Origin: DATGLE01 sp035294325
Lineage (GTDB): Bacteria; Chloroflexota; Ktedonobacteria; Ktedonobacterales; Ktedonobacteraceae
Length of the DNA stretch: 11,964 nucleotides
Assembly: GCA_035294325.1 (NCBI GenBank)
Contig: DATGLE010000188.1
Span: 1-11,964, forward strand
Reading direction: 5' to 3'
In this document: piece after piece, positions 1 to 5,832 of the stretch
Numbering within the stretch: the stretch's first letter is position 1
Layout: the number at the start of each line of letters is the position of its first letter
Position numbers and translations under genes: made by a program
Notes under the pieces: model-generated
What the model saw: the letters and a program-made list of their open reading frames with translations, nothing else
Databases searched by the model: none
Told to the model about the DNA's origin: nothing

Positions 1-127
1 TATCGAGACCGGCGAAAGCGGTAAACGGGGCTGACCAGATCCCTCGTCTTCCCGGCATACAATATATCTGGCACACAAAAATCAGACCAAAACCTGTCCC
101 AAAAAGGATAGTTTAGCCCTCTTACTT

Positions 128-149
128 TGTGACGATCACAGGTGATCAC
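128..149. promoter_or_regulatory. Palindrome cluster, candidate operator upstream of the NmrA-like gene
   Basis: Four GTGA/TCAC half-sites are packed here: GTGA 129-132, TCAC 136-139, GTGA 142-145 and TCAC 146-149. The best single palindrome is GATCAC-AG-GTGATC (134-147), and GTGATCAC (142-149) is itself self-complementary. It lies 76 bases before the ATG at 225, a usual place for a regulator-binding site. A CGTC at 165-168 lies downstream, resembling the ECF41 -10 element, but the upstream match to TGTCACA is weak and the spacing (14 rather than 16) is off. The rest of 1-224 shows no supported gene. Operator function is inference. Confidence 0.35.
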
Positions 150-224
150 GTAAACAACCTTACTCGTCTTGAGAAACAGGTGGTTAATAGGGTTAGTTAA
201 AAAGTTATTAAAAAGAGGCATATC

Positions 225-935
225 ATGAAAATAGTCATTTTTGGAGCTAATGGCGCGACAGGGCAAGTTCTGACGAAACAGGCGCTTGCCAGAGGATATG
301 AGGTGACGGCAGTCACCCGCCACCCGGAGGCATTCCCTCTCCGGCACGAACGTTTGCAGGTGATGCGCGGAGACGTGTTCGATCTTTCATCGGTGGAACA
401 GGCAGTGGCCGGACAGGATGCCGTGCTTTCTACTCTCGGTGTCCCCTTTAGCCGCAAACCGATAACCGTATATTCAGAGGGCGTCGCGCATATTATGCAG
501 GCTATGCATCGCTATGGCGTTCGTCGCCTCGTCTGCGTGAGTTCGAGTACAACTGATCCTCAGGTTCGCTACCTTGATAGCGGCGGAGGGTTCATTTTTG
601 AGAAAGTCCTCAAACCAATCGTTATTAACACGATTGGCCGGACGACATATACAGATATGGAGCGCATGGAAACGCTGGTGAAGAATAGTGATCTTGACTG
701 GGTTATCGTTCGCCCCTCTGGTCTCTTTGAGACGCCTTCGGTCACTGACTACCAGATGGCCGAGGAGCATATCAACAAACAATATACCTCCAGGGCAGAT
801 CTGGCGGACTGTATGCTTCAACAACTCACTACTGATACATATCTGCACAAGGCTGTGGCAGTAGCAACAGTTTCTGTGCAGCCCAGCCTGCTTGAGTTTT
901 TTGGGAAAGAGGCATTCCAGAGCCAGCCCGCATAG
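225..935 (+). CDS. NAD(P)H-binding atypical SDR / NmrA-like protein
   Basis: A 236-residue Rossmann-fold protein of the atypical short-chain dehydrogenase (NmrA/BVR-B-like) family, probably a cytosolic NAD(P)-binding reductase, epimerase or redox sensor. The N-terminal dinucleotide-binding loop GANGATG (residues 8-14 region) follows the first strand MKIVIF. Further family marks are GDVFD near 49-53 (after strand 2/3), VCVSSS at 103-108, and LDWVIVRPSGLFETP at 157-171, typical of this family. The classical YxxxK catalytic pair is not evident (TYTDMERME at 141-149), as in other atypical members. ATG 225 has an AGAGG Shine-Dalgarno at 214-218 with 6-base spacing. The next gene begins 25 bases after the stop, suggesting co-transcription with the oxidoreductase and ECF41 sigma gene. 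The substrate is unknown. Epimerase-like and oxidoreductase genes are recurrent neighbours of ECF41 factors. Confidence 0.88.
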   Translation: MKIVIFGANGATGQVLTKQALARGYEVTAVTRHPEAFPLRHERLQVMRGDVFDLSSVEQAVAGQDAVLSTLGVPFSRKPITVYSEGVAHIMQAMHRYGVRRLVCVSSSTTDPQVRYLDSGGGFIFEKVLKPIVINTIGRTTYTDMERMETLVKNSDLDWVIVRPSGLFETPSVTDYQMAEEHINKQYTSRADLADCMLQQLTTDTYLHKAVAVATVSVQPSLLEFFGKEAFQSQPA

Positions 936-960
936 TTGAAAATAGAGGGAGATAGAACAT

Positions 961-1413
961 ATGGCAAAAACATCGCAAGTTCCACAGTTTGTGCATCTGG
1001 GGAATATTCTCATTAAGACTTTGCTGCGCGCAGGTTTCAAGATGGTGGGACCCGGGAACACCCCCATATGCCTGCTCACCGTGCGAGGACGCAAAAGCGG
1101 GCAGCCGCGCACCACGCCGATAGTAATTCTTGAGCGGGATGGGAGGCGCTACCTGGTTGCTCCATATGGACTTGTGGATTGGGTGCGCAATCTGCGTGCA
1201 GCAAAAGAAGCCATTCTCACGCGCGGGGGCCGTTCTGAGGCTGTCAACGCAATAGAGCTGCCTCCCAAAGAGGCCGCACTCTTCCTGCGAGAAGAGATCA
1301 GGGCCGGTCTTCCCTTCGGGAAATACTACGGCGTCACTGCCAGATCTTCGCTTGAGGAGTTTGAGCGCACTGCGGTCAGCCATCCGGTCTTTCTATTACT
1401 CAGTCAAAGATAG
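961..1413 (+). CDS. DUF385 / deazaflavin-dependent nitroreductase family oxidoreductase
   Basis: A 150-residue protein of the split beta-barrel DUF385 family that includes the F420H2-dependent nitroreductase Ddn of mycobacteria. Motifs visible are LTVRGRKSGQPRTTPI at 39-54, the family's GRKSG signature, and YLVAPYG followed by DWVRNLRAA at 64-81, equivalent to the usual W-x-x-N-L-R-A segment. The length (about 140-150) is normal. The ATG has a strong purine-rich ribosome site, GAGGGAGATAG, just upstream and lies 25 bases after the previous stop, so the two genes probably form an operon. The family binds F420 or sometimes flavin. Cofactor and substrate cannot be read from sequence alone. The next gene, an ECF41 sigma factor, suggests this oxidoreductase is one of its targets. 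Confidence 0.88.
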   Translation: MAKTSQVPQFVHLGNILIKTLLRAGFKMVGPGNTPICLLTVRGRKSGQPRTTPIVILERDGRRYLVAPYGLVDWVRNLRAAKEAILTRGGRSEAVNAIELPPKEAALFLREEIRAGLPFGKYYGVTARSSLEEFERTAVSHPVFLLLSQR

Positions 1414-1435
1414 GGTAAGGAGTGAAGCGGGGAAC

Positions 1436-1452
1436 CCTGTCTGGGAGACAGG
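1436..1452 (+). other. Short hairpin between oxidoreductase and sigma genes
   Basis: CCTGTCT (1436-1442) pairs perfectly with AGACAGG (1446-1452) across a 3-base loop. It sits 23 bases after the oxidoreductase stop and about 130 bases before the preferred sigma start. No T-run follows, so it is not a typical intrinsic terminator. It could stabilise or process the upstream mRNA. No promoter is obvious in 1414-1581. Confidence 0.35.
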
Positions 1453-1581
1453 TATCAGGGGCAGCAGCCCTTGACGGGGCGCGGGGTACGTCGCGAGAGC
1501 GAATTGGACCCGTCTCACCCTTCTCTCCTCAAACGTATGATGACCAAGTACTATTGGAAAGAAAATAAGGCAGGAAACAAA

Positions 1582-2442
1582 GTGGAATCTTTGGAGACCT
1601 ACCGCGCCTACCTCTTTGCCATCGCGTACCGCATGCTCGGTAGCGCGATGGATGCCGAGGATATGGTGCAGGAAACCTACCTGCGTTACCAGGCCGCACA
1701 GCCGGAGGCTATTCACTCGCTCAAAGCGTATCTCACTACGATCATCACGCGCCTATGCATGGATCAACTTCAGCTCGCGCGCAGGAAGCGAGAACAATAC
1801 GTTGGTCCCTGGCTGCCGGAGCCGATCCTCACACCGGAGACTGCTGAAACTGGCGACCCGGAACAGCGCGTCAACACGCAGGAGTCGATCTCGCTGGCCT
1901 TCCTGGTCCTGCTGGAGGAGCTTCAACCGTTCGAGCGAGCGGTCTTCCTGCTGCGCGAAGTCTTCGAGTACGAGTTTGCTGAGATCGCGACCATGCTTGA
2001 GAAGAGCGAAGCCGCCTGCCGCCGCTCGTTTAGCCGGGCGAAAGAGCACCTCCGGCAGCACCGGCCACGCTTCTCGGCCTCGCGCGAAATGCATCAGCAA
2101 CTGCTCAACGGCTATGCCCAGGCAGTTGAGACTGGCGAGATGAAGACCTTGATAAGCCTGCTCTCCGAGGATGTGGTTCTGTGGACGGATGCGGGCGGGA
2201 AAGTCAAACAGGCTGCGCTGCGTCCGATTCGCGGGCGTGACGCGGTGGCACGTTTCAGCGTGGGCACGAGGCGCTTCTGGCCTCAGGGCTATCATAGGGA
2301 GTACGTTGTAGTCAACGGCCAGCCGGCAATGCTTATATCCTCAGGTGAGCACGTGTTCGCCGTCCTGACTATCGATGTAGAGCAAGGGCAGATTCAGGCG
2401 ATTCGCATCATTGCCAACCCGGAAAAACTCGCCCATGTCTGA
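1582..2442 (+). CDS. ECF41-type RNA polymerase sigma factor with fused SnoaL-like regulatory domain
   Basis: This gene encodes an extracytoplasmic-function sigma factor (SigJ/ECF41 group) that directs RNA polymerase to a few target promoters. In the 286-residue form, region 2 covers about 5-70 (ETYRAYLFAIAYRMLG, then DAEDMVQETYLR) and region 4 about 105-160 (ERAVFLLREVFEYEFAEIA). A SnoaL/NTF2-like domain fills the C-terminal half. All three ECF41 hallmarks are present: WLPEP in the linker (from residue 77), DAGGK (from 203, family DGGGK) and NPEKL near the end (from 279, family NPDKL). The frame is open upstream to a TTG at 1471 and an ATG at 1537. I chose GTG 1582 because AGGA lies 6 bases before it and the family usually begins just ahead of this helix, whereas 1537 has only pyrimidines upstream. 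No anti-sigma gene is seen, which fits ECF41, where the fused domain regulates activity. Confidence 0.9.
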   Translation: MESLETYRAYLFAIAYRMLGSAMDAEDMVQETYLRYQAAQPEAIHSLKAYLTTIITRLCMDQLQLARRKREQYVGPWLPEPILTPETAETGDPEQRVNTQESISLAFLVLLEELQPFERAVFLLREVFEYEFAEIATMLEKSEAACRRSFSRAKEHLRQHRPRFSASREMHQQLLNGYAQAVETGEMKTLISLLSEDVVLWTDAGGKVKQAALRPIRGRDAVARFSVGTRRFWPQGYHREYVVVNGQPAMLISSGEHVFAVLTIDVEQGQIQAIRIIANPEKLAHV

Positions 2443-2466
2443 CACGCGATCCTGTTTGCACACATC

Positions 2467-2479
2467 GCGACTGCGTCGC
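2467..2479. terminator. Weak hairpin in the convergent intergenic gap
   Basis: GCGAC (2467-2471) pairs with GTCGC (2475-2479) over a 3-base loop between the ends of the convergent sigma and stress-protein genes. No T-tract follows on either strand, so terminator function is doubtful. It is the only local structure I see in 2443-2532. Confidence 0.2.
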
Positions 2480-2532
2480 ACTCTTGAAGGGAGCCTTGTA
2501 CGTCCGTTGCCTTCGAGTGTTCCATCTTCTCG

Positions 2533-3072
2533 CTAGGGGCGCGGCCCTCTGCCAGGACCGGGCGGTGGGTGCGGCGGATGCGGGGGCCGGGGATCGATGG
2601 GGAATTGCTCACGCGCCAGGGGACGCACGAGCAGCACGGGGCAGGGCGCGTGATCGAGCACGAAGCGCGCCACATGCCCCACTGATTTTGGCCCGAGCGC
2701 CGGCCCGCCATGCTGCGGCGAGCGTGGGCAGAGCACGATCAGGTCGGCGCCCCATTCCGCCGCGCAGTTGACGATCTCGCGTTCGGGCCGGCCCTCGCGA
2801 TGGATGCTCTCTGCCGTAGCAAAATAGCGCTTTCCCTCCTCCAGAATATCCTGTGCAGCGTATTGTTCCGCCTCCCGCATTTTCTCGCGCAGGCGCGGAT
2901 CTGGCCCGCGAGGTCGCAAAAAACGCTCGCGCTGCCGCTCCATCTCCGCGTGCGGCCCGCTATCGGTGACGTAGAGCAGGCCGACGGCAAGCGCGTCTCC
3001 TGGCAGAAACGCCGAGACGGCCTGGCTCACCTGCTCGATATTTGTGCCGTCCAGACAACACAGAACACGCAT
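2533..3072 (-). CDS. Universal stress protein (UspA) family with proline-rich C-terminal tail
   Basis: A 179-residue cytosolic UspA-domain protein. It begins MRVLCCLDGT, the strand 1 and acidic-loop pattern of the fold. Residues about 99-150 give the second half, with GADLIVLCPRS and then HAPCPVLLVRP, a typical final strand. The usual nucleotide loop G-x2-G-x9-G-S/T is not conserved: the sequence there is GPALGPKSVGH, with H in place of S/T, so ATP binding is uncertain. Residues about 154-179 form an unusual Pro/His/Gly/Arg-rich tail (PHPPHPPPGPGRG). The frame is open further upstream to 3234, but ATG 3072 is preferred: a strong AGGGGGA site precedes it and the fold starts there. It converges on the sigma gene, and the minus-strand permease upstream is separated from it by a large palindromic repeat. 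Confidence 0.85.
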   Translation of the reverse strand: MRVLCCLDGTNIEQVSQAVSAFLPGDALAVGLLYVTDSGPHAEMERQRERFLRPRGPDPRLREKMREAEQYAAQDILEEGKRYFATAESIHREGRPEREIVNCAAEWGADLIVLCPRSPQHGGPALGPKSVGHVARFVLDHAPCPVLLVRPLAREQFPIDPRPPHPPHPPPGPGRGPRP

Positions 3073-3163
3073 CGCTGTTCCCCCTGTAAGTGAAAGTTCC
3101 CAATCAAAATAGATAATGTCCCCCGTTCGTAGCCACGCGATTATGAATGCTACCACCCAAATC

Positions 3164-3367
3164 AGGAATGCCGGGTGTGGTAGGGGCGCGGCGCCGGCAG
3201 GGAGGGGAGGTGGGGCGGGGGGGCCGAAGCGCAAGCCCGCCCCTCAAATTGATCTCACCCCCATTCCGCGATATTGGCAAAGGTAAGCGGGCTTGCTTCT
3301 GGCCTCCACCGCCCCACCCGACCACCCGGCCAGCGCCGCGCCCCTACACCACCCGACCATCCCTTCC
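3164..3367. repeat. Large GC-rich imperfect palindromic intergenic repeat
   Basis: The two sides of this stretch are near inverted copies. On the left, 3178-3258 runs GTGG-TAGGGGCGCGGCGC, then G-rich sequence, then GCGCAAGCCCGC. On the right, 3278-3353 read on the other strand gives the same order: TAGGGGCGCGGCGC, GTGGGGCGG, GAAGCAAGCCCGC. Similarity fades out near 3164 and 3367. The central segment (about 3245-3280) is less GC-rich. Short open frames across it on both strands are compositional. It lies in the 320-base gap between the stress-protein start and the permease stop, so it could fold in permease mRNA as a 3' structure. Repetition elsewhere in the genome (MITE- or REP-like) is inference. 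Confidence 0.7.
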
Positions 3368-3392
3368 TATTGCCGATCTTGATTGATAATAT

Positions 3393-4703
3393 TCACAGCA
3401 ATAAAAGCCAGATCACCAGCGCGCCGGCCAGTAGCATGAGCGGCGTCACCATGACCCCAACCTTGAAATAGTCCAGCCCCGATACATCGAGATTCCTGCG
3501 GCGCAGGATCAAGAGCCAGAGCACCGTCGCCAGCGAGCCAACCGTCGTCAGGTTCGGCCCCAGATCGCAGCCGAACATCGTGGCTACGGTGAAGCCGAGC
3601 GAAGTTCCAGGTGCGCTGTGCTGGATGCCCTTCAGCGCGGAGGTGAGCACCACCGCCATCGGCACATTATTGATGAGGTTGGTGCCGATAGCCGCGCCCA
3701 GCGTGCCGACCATCACCGCGCCGAAGCTGGTGCCGCCGGAAAGGTGCAGCAGCAGTTGACCAAATTGCGTCGTCAGCCCGGTATCCTCAACAGCGCGCAC
3801 CACAATGAACATGCCGCCGATAAAGCCGAAGATTGACCACGAGATCTGCCGCCCTATATATTGCAACGTCGCCTGATGCCAGAAAAATGCGCCACCGCAG
3901 AGCAGAAGCGCGCCGCCAACGGCTATGAGTGAGAGCGGAAACTGTGTCGCGGCGGCGATGATATAGGCGATGGCGACTACGATCAGGACGACGCAGGTAT
4001 AGCGAAAGTAGCCGCGATGCTTCACCGCCTCCTCCGCCGATGGTAGACGCTTGATATCGAAGCTGCCGCGCAGTTGCCGCCGGTAGAGCAGGAAGAAGGC
4101 GGCGATATTTATGCTGATGACGAGCAGAGCCGGTAAGAAGAGCAGGCGCAGAAAGACCCAGAGGCCAAGCGGAAACTTTGAGAGCACGATAATATTGATG
4201 GGGTTGCTGACCGGCAGCAGGAACGAGGCCGTGTCAGCGATGAAGGTGCAGGCAAAGAGAAAGGGCAGCACAGGCAAGCGCAGCCGCGTTACCAGCGTAT
4301 AGACAATCGGCGTCAGGATGAGCGCTGTGGCATCGTTCGAGAGGATCATCGAAATAAGACTGCCAAGCAAAAACGTGTTGAGGAAGAGGCGCGCGGCGCT
4401 ATTACCAGCAAAGCGCGCCGCCTGCACAGCCAGCCAGTCAAAAATACCCGCCGCCTCCGCCAGCGCCGACAGGCTCATCATACCCAGGAAGAAGAGAAAG
4501 GTATTCCAATCCTGGTAGAGTGTGGTCGCTGCATCGACAGGGCTGATAAGTCCCAGAATCAGCAGCAGAACAGCTCCGGCCATCGCGATCAGAGCCTCGT
4601 TCCACTTGAAGGGCCGCGTCATGATCCCGACCAGCGTGAGAATGCCGATCAGCGCCGTCAGCAGCGTTCTGGTGAGCGTGGGCAGGTGAAAAAATAAGAA
4701 CAT
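3393..4703 (-). CDS. arsB: ArsB-type permease (arsenite/anion transporter, ion-transporter superfamily)
   Basis: A highly hydrophobic inner-membrane protein of 436 residues with about 11-12 predicted membrane segments, from the ArsB/CitM/NhaD ion-transporter superfamily. ArsB members export arsenite or antimonite using the proton gradient or with the ArsA ATPase. The strongest mark is MFGCDLGPNLTTVGSLATV near residues 376-393, closely matching ArsB. Other typical re-entrant or half-helix motifs are SNDATALILTP, LPVSNPINI and GTNLINNVP. Length fits E. coli ArsB (429). The frame is also open to a TTG at 4730, but that codon lies in a hairpin loop, so ATG 4703 is chosen. Its Shine-Dalgarno is weak (TTTGAG directly before the ATG). 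It follows the VIT-type gene by about 48 bases and probably shares its transcript. No arsR or arsC is nearby, so arsenite specificity is not proven; another anion or Na+/H+ exchange is possible. Confidence 0.85.
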   Translation of the reverse strand: MFLFFHLPTLTRTLLTALIGILTLVGIMTRPFKWNEALIAMAGAVLLLILGLISPVDAATTLYQDWNTFLFFLGMMSLSALAEAAGIFDWLAVQAARFAGNSAARLFLNTFLLGSLISMILSNDATALILTPIVYTLVTRLRLPVLPFLFACTFIADTASFLLPVSNPINIIVLSKFPLGLWVFLRLLFLPALLVISINIAAFFLLYRRQLRGSFDIKRLPSAEEAVKHRGYFRYTCVVLIVVAIAYIIAAATQFPLSLIAVGGALLLCGGAFFWHQATLQYIGRQISWSIFGFIGGMFIVVRAVEDTGLTTQFGQLLLHLSGGTSFGAVMVGTLGAAIGTNLINNVPMAVVLTSALKGIQHSAPGTSLGFTVATMFGCDLGPNLTTVGSLATVLWLLILRRRNLDVSGLDYFKVGVMVTPLMLLAGALVIWLLLL

Positions 4704-4717
4704 CTCAAATGGCAGGT

Positions 4718-4740
4718 GAGACGAGGGCAAGCCTCGTCTC
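4718..4740. repeat. Perfect 9-bp hairpin between the VIT and ArsB genes
   Basis: GAGACGAGG (4718-4726) and CCTCGTCTC (4732-4740) pair perfectly around the loop GCAAG. It occupies most of the gap between the VIT stop (4752) and the ArsB ATG (4703). On the minus-strand transcript no U-run follows, so a terminator is unlikely. It might separate expression of the two genes or stabilise a processed mRNA. The GTAGAGACG...CGTCTC form resembles small palindromes that are widely dispersed in cyanobacterial and other genomes; that family link is from memory. Confidence 0.65.
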
Positions 4741-4751
4741 TACATTAGAAT

Positions 4752-5396
4752 TTATGCGTTGCCAAAGAGGTACGCGGCCGCGAAAACCAGCGCGCCTCCG
4801 CCGACGACCTGTAGAATAGAAACCCACCACCGCGTGCCGAAGAAGCGATGGCGGATAGCTGCGATCAAGAGTAGCTCGATGGCGACAACGATATAAGCCG
4901 CGACCAGCGCGGCATGCAGGTTAGGGATCAAGAACGGCAGGGTGTGCAGCGAGCCGCCAAAAAACGTCATTCCGCCGGTGATTGCGCCGCGAATCACCGG
5001 GCTGCCACGCCCGGTCAGTACGCCATCATCCGAGAGCGCCTCCGAGAAGGCCATACTGATCCCCGCGCCCATCGCCGAAGCAATGCCAACAAGAAATGCG
5101 TCCATCGGTCTTTTTGTGATGAAGGCGGCGGCAAAGATAGGCGCCAGGGTAGAGACCGAGCCATCCATCAGACCGGCCAATCCCGGCTGCACAACGCGTA
5201 ATACGAATTCACGCGAACTGGTATTGCCTGCTGCCAGCGCCATAATTTGCGTGATGAGCGGCACTTTCTTTCTGAGTTTGTTCGCAGTCTTGATCTCTTC
5301 TCTGGCCTCGTCCACACTGCGATCCTGCTCTTCCGGCGACGGAGAAAGGAGCGCCTTCACCTCTGGCTCTTGCGGCATGCTCTGTCTTTCCTTCAT
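4752..5396 (-). CDS. VIT1/CCC1-family iron/manganese transporter-like protein
   Basis: A 214-residue membrane protein of the vacuolar iron transporter (VIT1/CCC1, DUF125) type, which moves Fe2+ or Mn2+ out of the cytosol. After a charged N-terminus (1-45) and an amphipathic stretch come five membrane segments: about 73-93, 99-120, 132-158, 161-182 and 190-212. The first contains GLMDGSVSTLAP with Asp78 and the second GISMAFSEAL with Met115 and Glu119. These positions match the acidic and Met residues that line the VIT1 metal path. The cytoplasmic metal-binding helices between segments 2 and 3 of plant VIT1 are reduced to a short loop. ATG 5396 has AGGTGA about 10 bases upstream; ATG 5378 has AAGGA about 10 upstream and is equally possible. 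A near-perfect Fur box and a promoter lie directly in front, supporting an iron-related role. It is probably co-transcribed with the ArsB-type gene. Confidence 0.82.
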   Translation of the reverse strand: MKERQSMPQEPEVKALLSPSPEEQDRSVDEAREEIKTANKLRKKVPLITQIMALAAGNTSSREFVLRVVQPGLAGLMDGSVSTLAPIFAAAFITKRPMDAFLVGIASAMGAGISMAFSEALSDDGVLTGRGSPVIRGAITGGMTFFGGSLHTLPFLIPNLHAALVAAYIVVAIELLLIAAIRHRFFGTRWWVSILQVVGGGALVFAAAYLFGNA

Positions 5397-5417
5397 AATA
5401 TTAGTATCACCTAAGAA

Positions 5418-5432
5418 TGATAATTATTCTCA
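5418..5432. promoter_or_regulatory. Fur box in front of the VIT-type gene
   Basis: TGATAAT-T-ATTCTCA matches the 7-1-7 Fur consensus TGATAATnATTATCA at 13 of 14 informative positions. It ends 21 bases before ATG 5396 and lies just downstream of the proposed minus-strand -10 (5447-5452), where bound Fur would block transcription. A shorter inverted repeat TTAG-N6-CTAA (5401-5414) next to it could be a second metalloregulator half-site. Binding by Fur rather than a related regulator is inference. Confidence 0.7.
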
Positions 5433-5446
5433 TTTTCTCTAGAGAG

Positions 5447-5475
5447 AGTCTATCACACGGCAAAGTGAAAATCAA
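5447..5475 (-). promoter_or_regulatory. Candidate promoter for the VIT/ArsB operon
   Basis: Read on the minus strand, TTGATT (5475-5470) and TAGACT (5452-5447) are 17 bases apart, each matching 4 of 6 sigma-70 consensus bases. The expected start near 5440 falls in the palindrome TCTCTAGAGA (5436-5445), with the Fur box at about +9 to +23. Confidence 0.45.
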
Positions 5476-5485
5476 GGGAGTTCCA

Positions 5486-5583
5486 GCCCGCTTCGCGGGC
5501 CTTTCAGATTCAGAGAAGGCGTGGTTTGCGGGCTGCGCCCGCAAACCACGCCTTCTCTGAATCTTTCTGAGCGCCACGGGCGC
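5486..5583. repeat. Three consecutive hairpins, MITE/REP-like element
   Basis: Hairpin 1 is GCCCGC-TTC-GCGGGC (5486-5500). Hairpin 2 spans 5506-5564, with a perfect 28-bp stem and a TGC loop. Hairpin 3 is GCGCC-ACG-GGCGC (5571-5583). All three have 3-base loops. The set is flanked by an imperfect 8-bp direct repeat, GGAGTTCC (5477-5484) and GGAGTGCC (5586-5593), which may be a decayed target-site duplication. It sits between the divergent VIT and EamA promoters and has no T-tract suited to termination. Mobile origin is inference; the palindromes are directly visible. Confidence 0.8.
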
Positions 5584-5605
5584 GAGGAGTGCCGAATTCT
5601 GGTTG

Positions 5606-5634
5606 TTGTCTAATAATTGCATAGGGTTTATAAT
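5606..5634 (+). promoter_or_regulatory. Sigma-70 type promoter for the EamA transporter leader
   Basis: TTGTCT (5606-5611, 4 of 6) and a perfect TATAAT (5629-5634) are spaced by 17 bases. The start would be near 5641, giving a leader of about 257 bases before the EamA ATG at 5898. Confidence 0.65.
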
Positions 5635-5692
5635 ACAGGGCAAAGAAAGCGCCTGTGCTTTCAATTGTCACGGTTATGAAAGGATTTTACTA

Positions 5693-5758
5693 ATGCCCCA
5701 CCTCTTACACGCTTACTCTATTCTTCCTCCTCCCCCCGCTGCTTTCTGCCAGGGATAG
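5693..5758 (+). CDS. Possible 21-residue leader peptide with a PPPP run
   Basis: A tiny frame, MPHLLHAYSILPPPPAAFCQ-G, begins at an ATG with AAAGGA 8 bases upstream, a better ribosome site than many real genes here have. A still smaller frame, MKGFY (5676-5693), ends in TAATG overlapping this ATG, an arrangement typical of translational coupling. Four consecutive prolines are known to slow ribosomes unless EF-P helps. Its stop lies in competing stem sequences (see the leader entry). It could equally be a chance frame; nothing resembles a known protein. Confidence 0.3.
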   Translation: MPHLLHAYSILPPPPAAFCQG

Positions 5759-5832
5759 AGCGGGTATCCTTAGAATCCACCTTATCAACAATACGCACGT
5801 CGAGATGGTGACGCGTGCGCTACTTCGTTTTT
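5716..5832 (+). promoter_or_regulatory. Structured 5' leader of the EamA gene, possible attenuator
   Basis: Several stems compete for the same bases: CTCTAT (5716-5721) with ATAGAG (5755-5760), CCCGCT (5735-5740) with AGCGGG (5759-5764), and AGGGATA (5751-5757) with TATCCTT (5765-5771, one G-U). Further on, CGCACG (5794-5799) pairs with CGTGCG (5814-5819) and a TTTTT run follows at 5828-5832, nine bases (5819-5827) after the stem. No known riboswitch class is recognised. Alternative folding with the leader ORF is inference. Confidence 0.3.

Noticed and set aside
1..58. Possible minus-strand gene start (ATG at 58) running off the left edge
   Set aside because: Only about 19 codons are in the window, with no ribosome site or recognisable motif. 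Not supported.
128..140. CRP-like site TGTGA-N3-TCACA
   Set aside because: CRP/FNR-type sites need a 6-base spacer; with 3 bases the half-sites are on the wrong face. Kept only as part of the palindrome cluster.
474..1383. Two long minus-strand frames opposite the NmrA-like and DUF385 genes
   Set aside because: They oppose two well-supported genes with good ribosome sites and conserved motifs; the antisense products show no domain features.
1471..1581. N-terminal extension of the sigma factor from TTG 1471
   Set aside because: The extra 37 residues are not sigma-like, and neither TTG 1471 nor ATG 1537 has as good a ribosome site as GTG 1582. It remains possible that translation starts at 1537.
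3104..3471. Small frames on both strands in the gap before the permease
   Set aside because: They run through a GC-rich palindrome, giving Pro/Arg/Gly-rich products on both strands, which is compositional.
4942..5442. 166-codon plus-strand frame opposite the VIT-type gene
   Set aside because: Antisense to a clear membrane transporter, with no ribosome site or family resemblance.
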